Assembly (NCBI RefSeq): GCF_002849655.1
Contig: NZ_PDNW01000005.1
Span: 62,001-126,000, forward strand
Source of the DNA: Pollutimonas subterranea
GTDB taxonomy: Bacteria > Pseudomonadota > Gammaproteobacteria > Burkholderiales > Burkholderiaceae_B
Reading direction: 5' to 3'
DNA length: 64,000 bases
The notes beneath the pieces are model-generated. The model was not told where the DNA came from. It made no database searches and saw nothing but the letters and a program-made list of their open reading frames with translations. The translations under genes were made by a program, and so were the position numbers. The first letter of the stretch is position 1; each line of letters begins with the position of its first letter. This document shows, piece by piece, positions 1-9,324 of the stretch.

Positions 1-1
1 A

Positions 2-337
2 GCGGACAGGGCTGAAAACTTATTGGTAGCCGGGCCGGTCATCAGCGTGCAAGTGCTCAATGAGGTGACGCATGTTTGTCGTCGCAAACTCTGTATGAAC
101 TGGGATGAAATCACACAGTTCCTCGAGCTTGTACGGAAATTTTGCAAGGTTGTTCCTCTCACAGAAACTATCCATGACCGGGCCCGATTGATCGCAGAGC
201 GGCACAAACTGTCTTTCTACGATGCGTGCATCGTCGCAGCAGCGGCCGCAACAGGTTGCCAGACGCTCTATAGCGAAGATATGAACCACGGGCAGCGTCT
301 GGAAGACGGATTGAATTTAAAGAATCCATTCTTGTAA
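2..337 (+). CDS. PIN-domain protein (VapC-like toxin/RNase), 5' partial
   Basis: The reading frame is open from the first bases of the window, so the true start and the first PIN acidic residue lie upstream. The visible 111 residues match the C-terminal part of single-domain PIN ribonucleases: the ISVQVLNE helix, then SFYDACIVAAA carrying a conserved Asp, then a LYSEDM segment carrying the last acidic residue. Such proteins are usually the toxin of a VapBC pair and cleave RNA in the cytoplasm. An antitoxin would be expected just upstream, outside the window. A TTG at 23 could be read as a start but would remove conserved sequence, so I treat the gene as truncated by the window edge. The next gene begins 240 bases on; I see nothing coding in that gap. 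Confidence 0.75.
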   Translation, partial: ADRAENLLVAGPVISVQVLNEVTHVCRRKLCMNWDEITQFLELVRKFCKVVPLTETIHDRARLIAERHKLSFYDACIVAAAAATGCQTLYSEDMNHGQRLEDGLNLKNPFL

Positions 338-578
338 GCCTGACATTCATCTTTCGAAAGTCTTCCAGAGCTCTCCGGCTTTGATATTTTCTTGATGTTT
401 ATTTGATGATTTTTTGTTCATATCTTTCTTACGCTAAGCTCAATTGAATCAAACTTATCGGGCATGACGACCTCAGATCCCTTCTTGACGTTTCGTGCCT
501 CAAGAGTGAGCATGAAAAAGCGAGGAAATATGTGGGCGACTGCTTTGTTCACAAAAACCTCTATCCGACGAGACCGCC

Positions 579-1286
579 ATGTCCTTGAAGCACGCCATAA
601 GAATGCTGATCGTGGAGGATCACGCAGGCTTGGCCACCAACCTGCTCGAATTTTTCGATGATCAGCGCTACATCCTTGATTTCGCTTCCGACGGTTTGAC
701 GGCACTTCATCTCATTACGACCAACGAATACGACGTCATCATCCTGGATGTCATGCTTCCTGGGCTTTCCGGGTTCGAGATATGCCGCCGTATCCGCAAC
801 GATGTTCGCTGCTCGACGCCAGTCATTATCATGACGTCAAAGGACCAGCTACAAGACAAGGAAGAGGGCTTCAGCGTCGGCGCAGACGATTATCTTGTCA
901 AGCCGTTTAATCTGCGCGAGCTGCAATTAAGGGTCGATGCGCTATACCGGCGCAAGGCAGGATTCTCCAGAACTCCGGAGATTCGAGTACCGGGCATCTG
1001 CTTTGATCCCGGCACACTTATGGTGAGTACGGAAAGTGGAGAACGACTTGAGCTGTCCGGCACGGCGGCGCGGATTTTCGAAGGATTGATCAAGGCGTAC
1101 CCTAACGTCCTTTCATACGCTGAAATCCAGGATACGGTTTGGGGTGAACGGGAGGTTGATATGAATACCTTACGTACCCATGTGTACTCACTTCGCAAGC
1201 TGCTGCAGGATACGTTCCAGTACCCGATGATCAAAACCATGCATGGGCGTGGCTACAGGCTCCTGGCGCCAAACAAAGACGCGTAA
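579..1286 (+). CDS. OmpR/PhoB-family response regulator
   Basis: This 235-residue DNA-binding response regulator has a receiver domain at residues 7-120: acidic pocket E13/D14, phospho-acceptor D57 in ILDVMLPG, T86, and K108 in the VKPF motif. A winged-helix effector domain follows at about 130-230, with the characteristic TLRTHVYSLRKL recognition helix and a HGRGYRL hairpin. The stop overlaps the start of the histidine kinase gene (TAATG), so the two are translationally coupled partners. The glycosyltransferase genes 1.5 kb downstream on the same strand are plausible targets, as in PmrAB-type systems. I could not find a clear PmrA box, so that link is inference. Confidence 0.93.
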   Translation: MSLKHAIRMLIVEDHAGLATNLLEFFDDQRYILDFASDGLTALHLITTNEYDVIILDVMLPGLSGFEICRRIRNDVRCSTPVIIMTSKDQLQDKEEGFSVGADDYLVKPFNLRELQLRVDALYRRKAGFSRTPEIRVPGICFDPGTLMVSTESGERLELSGTAARIFEGLIKAYPNVLSYAEIQDTVWGEREVDMNTLRTHVYSLRKLLQDTFQYPMIKTMHGRGYRLLAPNKDA

Positions 1287-2569
1287 TGAAACTCAAATCG
1301 ATCTCCCGCAGGGTTTATCGCGCCATACTGACGGTTAGCGTGGTCAGCATGATCGCGATGGTGATGACCGTGCTTCTCGTCAACGAAGATCTTGAGCACA
1401 CCATGCTTGACGTGGAGTTTGCGCAAGAGCGTGACTTCATCTTGATGAACAACACGGGTGAAGACGTACTTGTCTGGGAGACACCAAATCTCGTCGTTGT
1501 TTTCGTACCCTCGGGTAAGCCTCGCCCCGCGGTCTTGCCGCCGGTATTCCAGGGATTGCCTGACAATTATTCAGCGGAAATCACACAGGGATCCGAGACA
1601 TATCTGGTCGCAGTGAATACCGTCGAGACGGGGCTGCTTTACGTCGCAAAGAACATCACGCACTTTGAGAATCGGGAAGCACTGTTTGAGATAGCCCTGA
1701 TCATTATGACGCTGGTGATTGTCGCATTCAGTCTACTGCTTGCCGTATTGAGTAGCCGCCGCATTGTCCGGCCATTGAAGCTTTTATCAGAGCGTATAAG
1801 CCGGATTCCAGTTGGGCCGAACATGCCTCGGATGGAAACCGACTATTTCGATGCCGAACTGCACTCCATCGCTGTGACATTCAATCGCTTCCTGGATGAA
1901 CTTGAATCCTACGTGCGACGAGAACAATCCCTCGTGAACCTGGCCAGCCATGAATTGCGCACTCCGATCGCGGTCATGTCGGGTGCGCTCGATATTCTGG
2001 AGTTGCGCGATCAACTCACCCCAAATGACCGGGCCACACTCAAGCGTGTGCGTAGCGCGTGTGACGAAATGAGGGACAACGTCAATATTTTGCTCACGCT
2101 GGCTCGCCGTGAGTCCACCGCTCAGACTCAGGGAGTGTTTGACGTACGTTCCGGCTTGCTGCAGGTCATCGACGATCTGAAGATTAGCCACCACGCGGGA
2201 GACCGTGTGACGCTCGACGCCCGGTTCCCAATGACGGTACATGCAGATCCCGTCATGGTGCGTATGTTGTTGCGGAACCTGATACAAAACGCCATCCAGC
2301 ACACCAAAAGCGATATCCGCGTAACGATATCGGAAGGTCTCATTGAAATCGAAGACCAAGGGGCGGGGCTTACTGCCGACCAAAAATCGATTCTTCTGGG
2401 CGAACGAAAAATCGCGCATGACGAATCGACACTCAATGGATTAGGTCTATACATTGTGACGCTGATCACCGAAAGGCTGGGCTGGCAACTCAATATAGGC
2501 CAGACAGACAACAAGGGCGCAAGAATCCGCCTGATTCCGGGTCGAAGCGACCGAGGCAGAAAAACTTGA
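1286..2569 (+). CDS. Sensor histidine kinase
   Basis: This 427-residue membrane kinase is the partner of the preceding regulator. Membrane helices are at about residues 13-32 and 132-157 and enclose a periplasmic sensor region of about 100 residues that I do not recognise. A HAMP-like linker follows, then the HisKA dimerisation helix with phospho-acceptor H222 in ASHELRTPI. The HATPase domain shows the N box (NLIQNAIQHT), G1 box (EDQGAG) and G2 box (LNGLGLYIV). The C-terminus is basic. It starts inside the stop codon of the regulator gene. The signal sensed cannot be read from the sequence; the downstream envelope glycosyltransferases suggest an envelope or cationic-peptide stress signal. Confidence 0.92.
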   Translation: MKLKSISRRVYRAILTVSVVSMIAMVMTVLLVNEDLEHTMLDVEFAQERDFILMNNTGEDVLVWETPNLVVVFVPSGKPRPAVLPPVFQGLPDNYSAEITQGSETYLVAVNTVETGLLYVAKNITHFENREALFEIALIIMTLVIVAFSLLLAVLSSRRIVRPLKLLSERISRIPVGPNMPRMETDYFDAELHSIAVTFNRFLDELESYVRREQSLVNLASHELRTPIAVMSGALDILELRDQLTPNDRATLKRVRSACDEMRDNVNILLTLARRESTAQTQGVFDVRSGLLQVIDDLKISHHAGDRVTLDARFPMTVHADPVMVRMLLRNLIQNAIQHTKSDIRVTISEGLIEIEDQGAGLTADQKSILLGERKIAHDESTLNGLGLYIVTLITERLGWQLNIGQTDNKGARIRLIPGRSDRGRKT

Positions 2570-2812
2570 ACGACATTTCTGCCCGGCAGCAGCCTTGATG
2601 AATTATTGATTTTTGCTTGACGAATTCTTGTTGTCGATACTCGTATTCTTGCTTCCATCGCATCGACTGGCGACCCTCATTCGTTCGACCGTGATGGTTT
2701 TGCTCGTCGAGGATGGGTTCCAAGCAGCAAGTGGCCGTCAGCTCGACGCAGATTTGCAGCACCGCTGCCGTCGCAGTCAAGAATTTCATTGTTTACAAAA
2801 AGGTCGTGTTCC

Positions 2813-3862
2813 ATGAATGCTTTGGTCGAAAGCCGGCACCTTGAGTTCCGAAGGAATCGCAAGACCGAGTTGTCAGTGGTGATTCCGCTCTATAACGAGT
2901 ACGAAGTCATCCCAATGATGTATGAGCGTCTAACCGCTGTACTCGCCAGCCTGGCTATTCCGTACGAACTCGTACTGGTCGACGACGGAAGCCGTGACGG
3001 CACACCCACCACCATGAGCCGGCTGGCCGACGCAGATCCCAACGTGACGGCCGTATTCTTGAGCAGGAACTTCGGAAAGGAAGCCGCGCTGACTGCAGGT
3101 CTTGATCATGCCACGGGAGATGCAGTCATCATCATGGATGCCGACTTGCAGGATCCTCCGGAACTCATTCCCGAAATGCTCAAAGCCTGGAAGGCCGGCG
3201 TGGACGTGGTCTGCATGCGTCGCCGCTCACGATCGGGGGAGAGCTGGTTCAAGCGGTACAGCGCACATCGCTACTACCGGGTGCTCAACGCCATCAGTGA
3301 CGTAGACATTCCTACTGATACTGGCGACTTTCGCTTGCTCAGCCGCAAGGCCGTCAATGCGCTGAAACAGCTGAACGAGCGGAACCGCTACATGAAGGGC
3401 TTGTTTGCCTGGATAGGCTTGCCTACCACCATCATTGAATATGACCGCATGCCACGGGCTGCGGGCGTCACCAAATGGGACTACCTAAGCCTTTTCAATC
3501 TTGCCTTCGAAGGTATTACTTCTTTCTCAACGGCACCGCTACGTCTGGCCATGGGGGGAGGTTTGTTGACCGCGTTATTCGGCATCCTGTTCACCCTGTG
3601 GATTGTTATCAAGGCGCTTTTCCTGGGCGATCCCGTGCAAGGCTATCCTTCGCTTATTTCCATGATCACCATCCTGGGCGGTGTGCAACTGTTGTCGATC
3701 GGCTTGCTTGGCGAGTACATCGGCAAGACCTATTACGAAACAAAGCAACGACCCGTGTACTTGGTGCGCGATGTGATGCGACGAGGAAAGTCAGCAAATG
3801 AGACGGCACCAACTGCCGCGTTCGCGTCGATGGAAAAAGAGACCTATGTCCGGTACAAGTAA
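2813..3862 (+). CDS. Polyprenyl-phosphate glycosyltransferase, GT2 (ArnC/GtrB/DPM1-like)
   Basis: This 349-residue inner-membrane glycosyltransferase has a GT-A fold at about residues 18-230, with SVVIPLYNE, VDDGSRDGT and the metal-binding D109-A-D111 (MDADLQDPPE). Two C-terminal hydrophobic helices (about 245-270 and 285-315) are typical of ArnC, GtrB and DpmA. Such enzymes move a sugar from a nucleotide onto undecaprenyl phosphate to make a lipid-linked donor. I chose the ATG at 2813 because it follows an AAGG-type ribosome site; a TTG eight codons upstream is less likely. The gene overlaps the ArnT-like gene by 17 bases, so donor synthesis and transfer are co-expressed. The sugar is unknown, since none of the aminoarabinose genes (arnA, B, D) are present here. 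Confidence 0.88.
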   Translation: MNALVESRHLEFRRNRKTELSVVIPLYNEYEVIPMMYERLTAVLASLAIPYELVLVDDGSRDGTPTTMSRLADADPNVTAVFLSRNFGKEAALTAGLDHATGDAVIIMDADLQDPPELIPEMLKAWKAGVDVVCMRRRSRSGESWFKRYSAHRYYRVLNAISDVDIPTDTGDFRLLSRKAVNALKQLNERNRYMKGLFAWIGLPTTIIEYDRMPRAAGVTKWDYLSLFNLAFEGITSFSTAPLRLAMGGGLLTALFGILFTLWIVIKALFLGDPVQGYPSLISMITILGGVQLLSIGLLGEYIGKTYYETKQRPVYLVRDVMRRGKSANETAPTAAFASMEKETYVRYK

Positions 3863-5357
3863 AACCGCGTGGGCTACGCTGGCAGCATTGCTGCTACTGC
3901 CACTGATCTCGATGACGGTCATCCCATTTTATGACACGAGCGAGCCTCGCTATGCAGAGATGGCTCGGCTGATGGCTCAATCGGGGGATTGGATAACACC
4001 CTGGTTTAGTCCGGGAGTTCCCTTCTGGGGTAAGCCCCCTCTTTCGTTTTGGGCTGAAGCCTTGTCAATGAAGGCGTTTGGCGTTACTGAATTTGCCGGG
4101 CGGTTCCCGTCGTGGATATGCCTACTGCTAACCAATGCCATACTATTGACCGGGCTGAGAGCGCTGCGGGGACCGCAGGTCGCACTATGGACGGTCATCA
4201 TCTACAGTACTTGCGCGTTAACCTATATCAGTTCGGGTGCCGTCCTCACTGATCCTTTTCTGGCGCTTGGCACTACCCTGTCATTGGTTTCCTTTGCCAT
4301 GGCCGTACAACCCTGCGGCCTTGCCTTGACAATCCCTGGCGACCAAAGCGGTGAAACGACCGACGCAAAGCATAAACGTCAGACTGCGTGGTGGTCGTAT
4401 GGCTTCTTCGTCGGCCTGGCTATCGGCCTTCTGGCAAAAGGGCCGTTGGCTGTGGTACTGAGTTGTGCACCCATATTTGTCTGGTATGTTCTGAATAGAA
4501 AGAGGGTTTCGCTGGCCGCATCCTTGCCGTGGAGTAAAGGGCTGCTCCTGGTGGCGGCCTTAAGTTTGCCTTGGTATATCCTGGCCGAAATCAAGACACC
4601 TGGGTTCCTGGATTATTTCATCGTGGGCGAGCACTTTCGCCGCTTCCTGGATCCGGGCTGGGCAGGCGATTTGTATGGATCGGCCCACAGGCGGGTATAT
4701 GGAACGATATGGCTCTACTGGTTGCAGGCGTCGTTCCCGTGGGGTGTACTGATGGTGGCGGTAGTATTCGGCGCAATGCGCAGTGCGCGCTTGCGATCGG
4801 CTGTGCGGAGCGTCGCTGAAGATCCATTGTTCAGCTATTGGCTGACGGGTGCTTTGTTCACGCCATTCTTCTTTACCTTTTCCGCCAATATTCTTTGGAC
4901 TTACCTGCTTCCTTCATTGGCCGGACTTAGCATCCTTATTGCTATGCTTACCATCGAGGTGTGCAAGCGGTTCGCCTCTCTGGAGGGCAAGTTATTATCG
5001 GCAGCGGTTGTTGTTCCTGTGGCGGCCCTTGTGTTCAGTACGATCGTTTGGATCGATCCCGACTTGAGGAATACAGAGCGAAGCTTGGTGCGTTACGCCA
5101 TGCAAAGCGATGAGCCCTCCCTACCGTTACTGTATCTCTCGAAGCCGCCGTTCTCGGCACAGTTCTATTCACACGGGCGAGTTCAGGAAACCACACAAAG
5201 CCACCTCAAGCACGCAGTCGACGATGGAACCCCTTTCTATTTGGCGATTCCTAAAGAGCAACAGGACGTTATTGCCAGAATCTTCGGCCAATCGCCGAGC
5301 ATAATCTTTTCCAATAAGCGCTACTTACTGGTAAAAGCATCCAAAAATCAGCGGTAA
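3846..5357 (+). CDS. ArnT-like membrane glycosyltransferase (GT83/PMT superfamily)
   Basis: This polytopic protein of 503 residues begins, after one membrane helix, with the PMT/ArnT first periplasmic loop: DTSEPRYAEMARLM, followed by GDWITPWFSPG and FWGKPPLSFW. That loop carries the catalytic acidic residue and the conserved substrate-binding region. About ten more hydrophobic segments follow, then a soluble periplasmic C-terminal domain from about residue 410. ArnT-type enzymes transfer a sugar from undecaprenyl phosphate to lipid A phosphate on the periplasmic face. The ATG at 3846 overlaps the GT2 gene and follows an AAGAG ribosome site. Bordetella LgmB is a related lipid A glucosamine transferase, so an amino-hexose product is possible here. 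Confidence 0.85.
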   Translation: MSGTSKTAWATLAALLLLPLISMTVIPFYDTSEPRYAEMARLMAQSGDWITPWFSPGVPFWGKPPLSFWAEALSMKAFGVTEFAGRFPSWICLLLTNAILLTGLRALRGPQVALWTVIIYSTCALTYISSGAVLTDPFLALGTTLSLVSFAMAVQPCGLALTIPGDQSGETTDAKHKRQTAWWSYGFFVGLAIGLLAKGPLAVVLSCAPIFVWYVLNRKRVSLAASLPWSKGLLLVAALSLPWYILAEIKTPGFLDYFIVGEHFRRFLDPGWAGDLYGSAHRRVYGTIWLYWLQASFPWGVLMVAVVFGAMRSARLRSAVRSVAEDPLFSYWLTGALFTPFFFTFSANILWTYLLPSLAGLSILIAMLTIEVCKRFASLEGKLLSAAVVVPVAALVFSTIVWIDPDLRNTERSLVRYAMQSDEPSLPLLYLSKPPFSAQFYSHGRVQETTQSHLKHAVDDGTPFYLAIPKEQQDVIARIFGQSPSIIFSNKRYLLVKASKNQR

Positions 5358-5615
5358 AGCTCGCATGTTGTCGATTGTCATTGAGTTTGGCAACGCCGCT
5401 CCGGCAATTTTCGTACTTTGCTGCACTGAGTTTGCAGGGCGTATGTCATTGCGTAGGTAGCCACGATTGGGGAAGCTTTGAAAGCTCTCGCAATAGCTCA
5501 GGACGCTATCCGTGTACCGCTTAGCGATATCAGGCGAGGCCGCTTTAGCGATGTAGTTGTACAAGGCGACAACCTGATCTTCGGCCTCGGGAGCGAAGAC
5601 AACGGGGTAGTTCAT
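5325..5615 (-). CDS. ParE/RelE-type toxin, atypical C-terminus
   Basis: This 96-residue protein has an N-terminal two thirds that matches ParE toxins (VVFAPEAEDQVVALYNYIA, then FPNRG and NDIRP). ParE proteins normally follow NDIRP with a basic strand segment and finish with an IFYGG-type motif. Here the segment after NDIRP does not resemble that, and the protein stops after LIFGCFYQ, so the end is divergent or damaged. The gene overlaps its antitoxin by 4 bases, as in a normal parDE pair, and overlaps the 3' end of the ArnT-like gene by 33 bases on the opposite strand. It may be inactive. Confidence 0.65.
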   Translation of the reverse strand: MNYPVVFAPEAEDQVVALYNYIAKAASPDIAKRYTDSVLSYCESFQSFPNRGYLRNDIRPANSVQQSTKIAGAALPNSMTIDNMRALPLIFGCFYQ

Positions 5616-5881
5616 CGTGTCTTGTTATGTTCAGCAGCAAGGCGGTCGCGCACGCTCTCGATAGCTACGGCTCTGGCCGGATCTTCCTTTAACGCATCGA
5701 AGGCAGGACCAATATGGCCGATCAACCAACTTTCCACGGCTCGATCATGCGCCTGAAGAATACCTGAGCCATCACGGATGACCTCACTTTCGGACGCATA
5801 TTCTTCGACACGAACCTTGGCCTTTATTATTTCAGCCTTTTCTTTAGGCAAAGTAATACTCATTTGCTGAGTTGTTCGCAT
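5612..5881 (-). CDS. ParD-like ribbon-helix-helix antitoxin
   Basis: This 89-residue protein has an N-terminal ribbon-helix-helix: the strand MSITLPKEKAEII, then the helix YASESEVIRDG, which is the ParD/CopG signature. An acidic C-terminal region (DRAVESWL onward) would wrap the toxin. Family members bind their own promoter and neutralise ParE. It precedes and overlaps the toxin gene by 4 bases. The first ATG gives six extra residues before MSITLP; an ATG at 5863 is an equally plausible start. The pair lies between the glycosyltransferase gene and groES, in a place where toxin-antitoxin genes are easily gained. Confidence 0.78.
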   Translation of the reverse strand: MRTTQQMSITLPKEKAEIIKAKVRVEEYASESEVIRDGSGILQAHDRAVESWLIGHIGPAFDALKEDPARAVAIESVRDRLAAEHNKTR

Positions 5882-6000
5882 GACAAGCTCCGTAAAATAG
5901 TAGGAGTTGCAAACTGAGTGACATAATTTGCAAGCTCAATGACAATCGACCAATATTGGCGCGCTAACGTATCCAAACGTAACAAATCTGCCAGCCCCCC

Positions 6001-6028
6001 TTGAAGATATCGACTTCGTCCTTATAAT
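6001..6028 (+). promoter_or_regulatory. groESL promoter
   Basis: A TTGAAG hexamer (6001-6006) preceded by a run of C bases lies 16 bases before a perfect TATAAT (6023-6028). The CCCTTGAA part also fits the -35 half of a heat-shock sigma-32 promoter, while the -10 is of the housekeeping type, so both polymerases could use it. The -10 runs directly into the CIRCE operator. Confidence 0.7.
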
Positions 6029-6054
6029 TAGCACTCGTAGTGGCTGAGTGCTAA
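6028..6054 (+). promoter_or_regulatory. CIRCE operator (HrcA binding site)
   Basis: The inverted repeat TTAGCACTC, nine bases, GAGTGCTAA is an exact match to the CIRCE consensus. It overlaps the -10 element and transcription start of groESL. HrcA bound here represses the operon at normal temperature. The hrcA gene is not in the window. Confidence 0.95.
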
Positions 6055-6102
6055 CACAACGCCCTAACCCGATTTTCTTATCAATTAAACAGGAGTTCCT
6101 TC

Positions 6103-6390
6103 ATGGCACTGCGTCCTTTGCACGATCGCGTGATCGTCAAACGTCTGGACAACGAGCGCACCACAGCCTCGGGTATTGTTATCCCTGAAAGCGCCGCTGA
6201 AAAGCCCGATCAAGGTGAAGTCATTGCAGTCGGTCCCGGCAAAAAAACCGAAGACGGCAAAGTACTTCCAGTTGATCTGAAAGCGGGCGACAAAGTTCTG
6301 TTTGGCAAATACGCCGGCCAGTCGGTCAAGATCGATGGCGAAGAATTGCTCGTCATCCGCGAGGACGAAATCCTCGCCGTGGTCCTGTAA
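6103..6390 (+). CDS. groES: Co-chaperonin GroES
   Basis: This 95-residue protein is the full normal length and begins [14 protein letters not shown]. It carries the mobile loop ([14 protein letters not shown]) that contacts GroEL and the conserved [11 protein letters not shown] segment. Seven copies form the lid of the cytoplasmic GroEL folding chamber. A good ribosome site (AGGAG) lies seven bases before the ATG. It is the first gene of the groES-groEL operon, 30 bases ahead of groEL and about 50 bases behind the CIRCE operator, so it should be heat-induced. Confidence 0.98.
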   Translation: MALRPLHDRVIVKRLDNERTTASGIVIPESAAEKPDQGEVIAVGPGKKTEDGKVLPVDLKAGDKVLFGKYAGQSVKIDGEELLVIREDEILAVVL

Positions 6391-8070
<1,680 letters not shown>

Positions 8071-8095
8071 GCCAGTTTATTCCCTAACTACCGCC

Positions 8096-8118
8096 GACCC
8101 GGGTCTTGTACCCGGGTC
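8096..8118 (+). repeat. Hairpin downstream of groEL
   Basis: A perfect inverted repeat GACCCGGGT / ACCCGGGTC with a 5-base loop lies 26 bases after the groEL stop. It has no T-run of its own and sits just before the true terminator. It may protect the 3' end of the groESL message. Confidence 0.6.
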
Positions 8119-8123
8119 ATAGG

Positions 8124-8159
8124 GGCTGAGTTCTGTATTGCACGGAACTCAGCCTTTTT
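8124..8159 (+). terminator. Rho-independent terminator of groESL
   Basis: A ten-base-pair stem, GGCTGAGTTC with GAACTCAGCC, is separated by an 11-base loop and followed by TTTTTG. It is correctly placed and oriented to end the groES-groEL transcript. Confidence 0.9.
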
Positions 8160-8175
8160 GTTATGGGTTCGATAC

Positions 8176-8214
8176 AAAAAAGCCCAAAAGCGGCACGTCG
8201 GCTTTTGGGCTTTT
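8176..8214. terminator. Bidirectional terminator between groEL and the Bug receptor gene
   Basis: A perfect ten-base-pair stem (GCCCAAAAGC with GCTTTTGGGC) has an A-run on its left and a T-run on its right, so it can stop transcription from both sides. For the minus-strand Bug receptor gene ending at 8252 it is the natural terminator. It is also a back-up for groESL. Confidence 0.85.
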
Positions 8215-8251
8215 CTTTACGTCAGGACTGGATCTTGCCCGACGGCTACGA

Positions 8252-9217
8252 TCAGTTAGCTACGATACCCGCGGTATCGATCACTTTCTTCCAGCGGGCA
8301 AGTTCTTCCGCCTGGAACTTCTCGAACTCTTCGGGTGTATTGCCCACTATTTCAAAGCCGACGCCCAGAAGATTAGGCTTGACCGCCGGGTCGTTGATGG
8401 CTTCGACGACACCATCGCGTAGCTTGTCACGGATGTCGGCGGGCAGGCCCTTGGGGGCTGCCACCGCTTGCCAGGAATTCACCACCACGTTCTTGACACC
8501 GGCCTCTTCCATTGTCGGCACATCGGGGAGCAAAGGCGAACGTTTCCCGCTGGTCACGGCCAGCGCCTTCATTTTGCCGCCACGAATGTGGCCGATAACC
8601 GCGTTCAGATTCTGGAAGGAATAAGCAACCTGTCCGCCCATCAGGTCGGCTTGGGCGGGTGCACCGCCCTTGTAGGGGACATTGACGCCTTTTGTGCCGG
8701 TCTCCTGCCAGAACAATTCGGCGGTAAGGTGATCCGATGAACCGTTGCCCGAGGTTGCGAAGGTGACTTCATCGGGATGCTGCTTCATGTACTTGACGAT
8801 ATCAGCGACCGTGTCGCCACCCTTGGCGGCGGGGCCGGCGACCAGTACGTTGGGCGCCTGAACCGCCACGGTGATCAGGTCAAGATCTTTGGTAGGATCA
8901 TATTGCAGAGATTTTTGCAGGTGCGGGTTCACCACGAATACAGACAGCGATGAGACCAGCAACGTATAACCGTCAGGCGCTGCACGAGAAACCTGCGTGG
9001 CGCCAATGGCTCCTGTTGCACCCGGCTTGTTTTCAATGGGAAAAGGTTGTCCGAACTTGGTGGCCAATTTTGCACCTATGATCCGGCCGATGTTATCGGT
9101 GGACCCACCTGGTGGGAACGGCACAACGATGGTTACCGGACGCGTGGGATAGTCAGCCGCCTGCGCGAACGTTGTGGCTGCCAACAAACCTGCAGCCAAT
9201 ATATATTTAAACTTCAT
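8252..9217 (-). CDS. Bug-family (TctC-like) periplasmic receptor
   Basis: This 321-residue tripartite-tricarboxylate-type substrate-binding protein has an N-terminal signal peptide (hydrophobic core AAGLLAATTFAQA, cleavage before ADYPTRPV). The mature protein begins with the family hallmark TIVVPFPPGGSTD, followed by ENKPGATGAIG and the DGYTLL segment. Bug proteins bind small carboxylic acids with two loops and pass them to a TctAB transporter, often encoded elsewhere. No transporter genes are nearby, so this is an orphan receptor. I chose the ATG at 9217 because the GAGGAG ribosome site is eight bases before it; an ATG at 9223 is too close. A palindromic LacI-type operator lies immediately upstream. 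Confidence 0.9.
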   Translation of the reverse strand: MKFKYILAAGLLAATTFAQAADYPTRPVTIVVPFPPGGSTDNIGRIIGAKLATKFGQPFPIENKPGATGAIGATQVSRAAPDGYTLLVSSLSVFVVNPHLQKSLQYDPTKDLDLITVAVQAPNVLVAGPAAKGGDTVADIVKYMKQHPDEVTFATSGNGSSDHLTAELFWQETGTKGVNVPYKGGAPAQADLMGGQVAYSFQNLNAVIGHIRGGKMKALAVTSGKRSPLLPDVPTMEEAGVKNVVVNSWQAVAAPKGLPADIRDKLRDGVVEAINDPAVKPNLLGVGFEIVGNTPEEFEKFQAEELARWKKVIDTAGIVAN

Positions 9218-9234
9218 CACCATGTCTCCTCGAC

Positions 9235-9248
9235 TGTTAACGTTAACA
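9235..9248. promoter_or_regulatory. LacI-family operator in front of the Bug receptor gene
   Basis: The 14-base sequence TGTTAACGTTAACA is a perfect palindrome centred on CG, as expected for a LacI/GalR-family operator. It lies 18 bases upstream of the Bug receptor start and just after the LacI regulator gene. A second, imperfect match (TGATAACGTAAG, 9259-9270) is about 20 bases away, so two dimers might bind together. Confidence 0.75.
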
Positions 9249-9324
9249 TTTTTACTAATGATAACGTAAGGGTAGACAGCCCCACTAAAATATTAGATCG
9301 TGGTTTACCCGTATACCGATGGGG

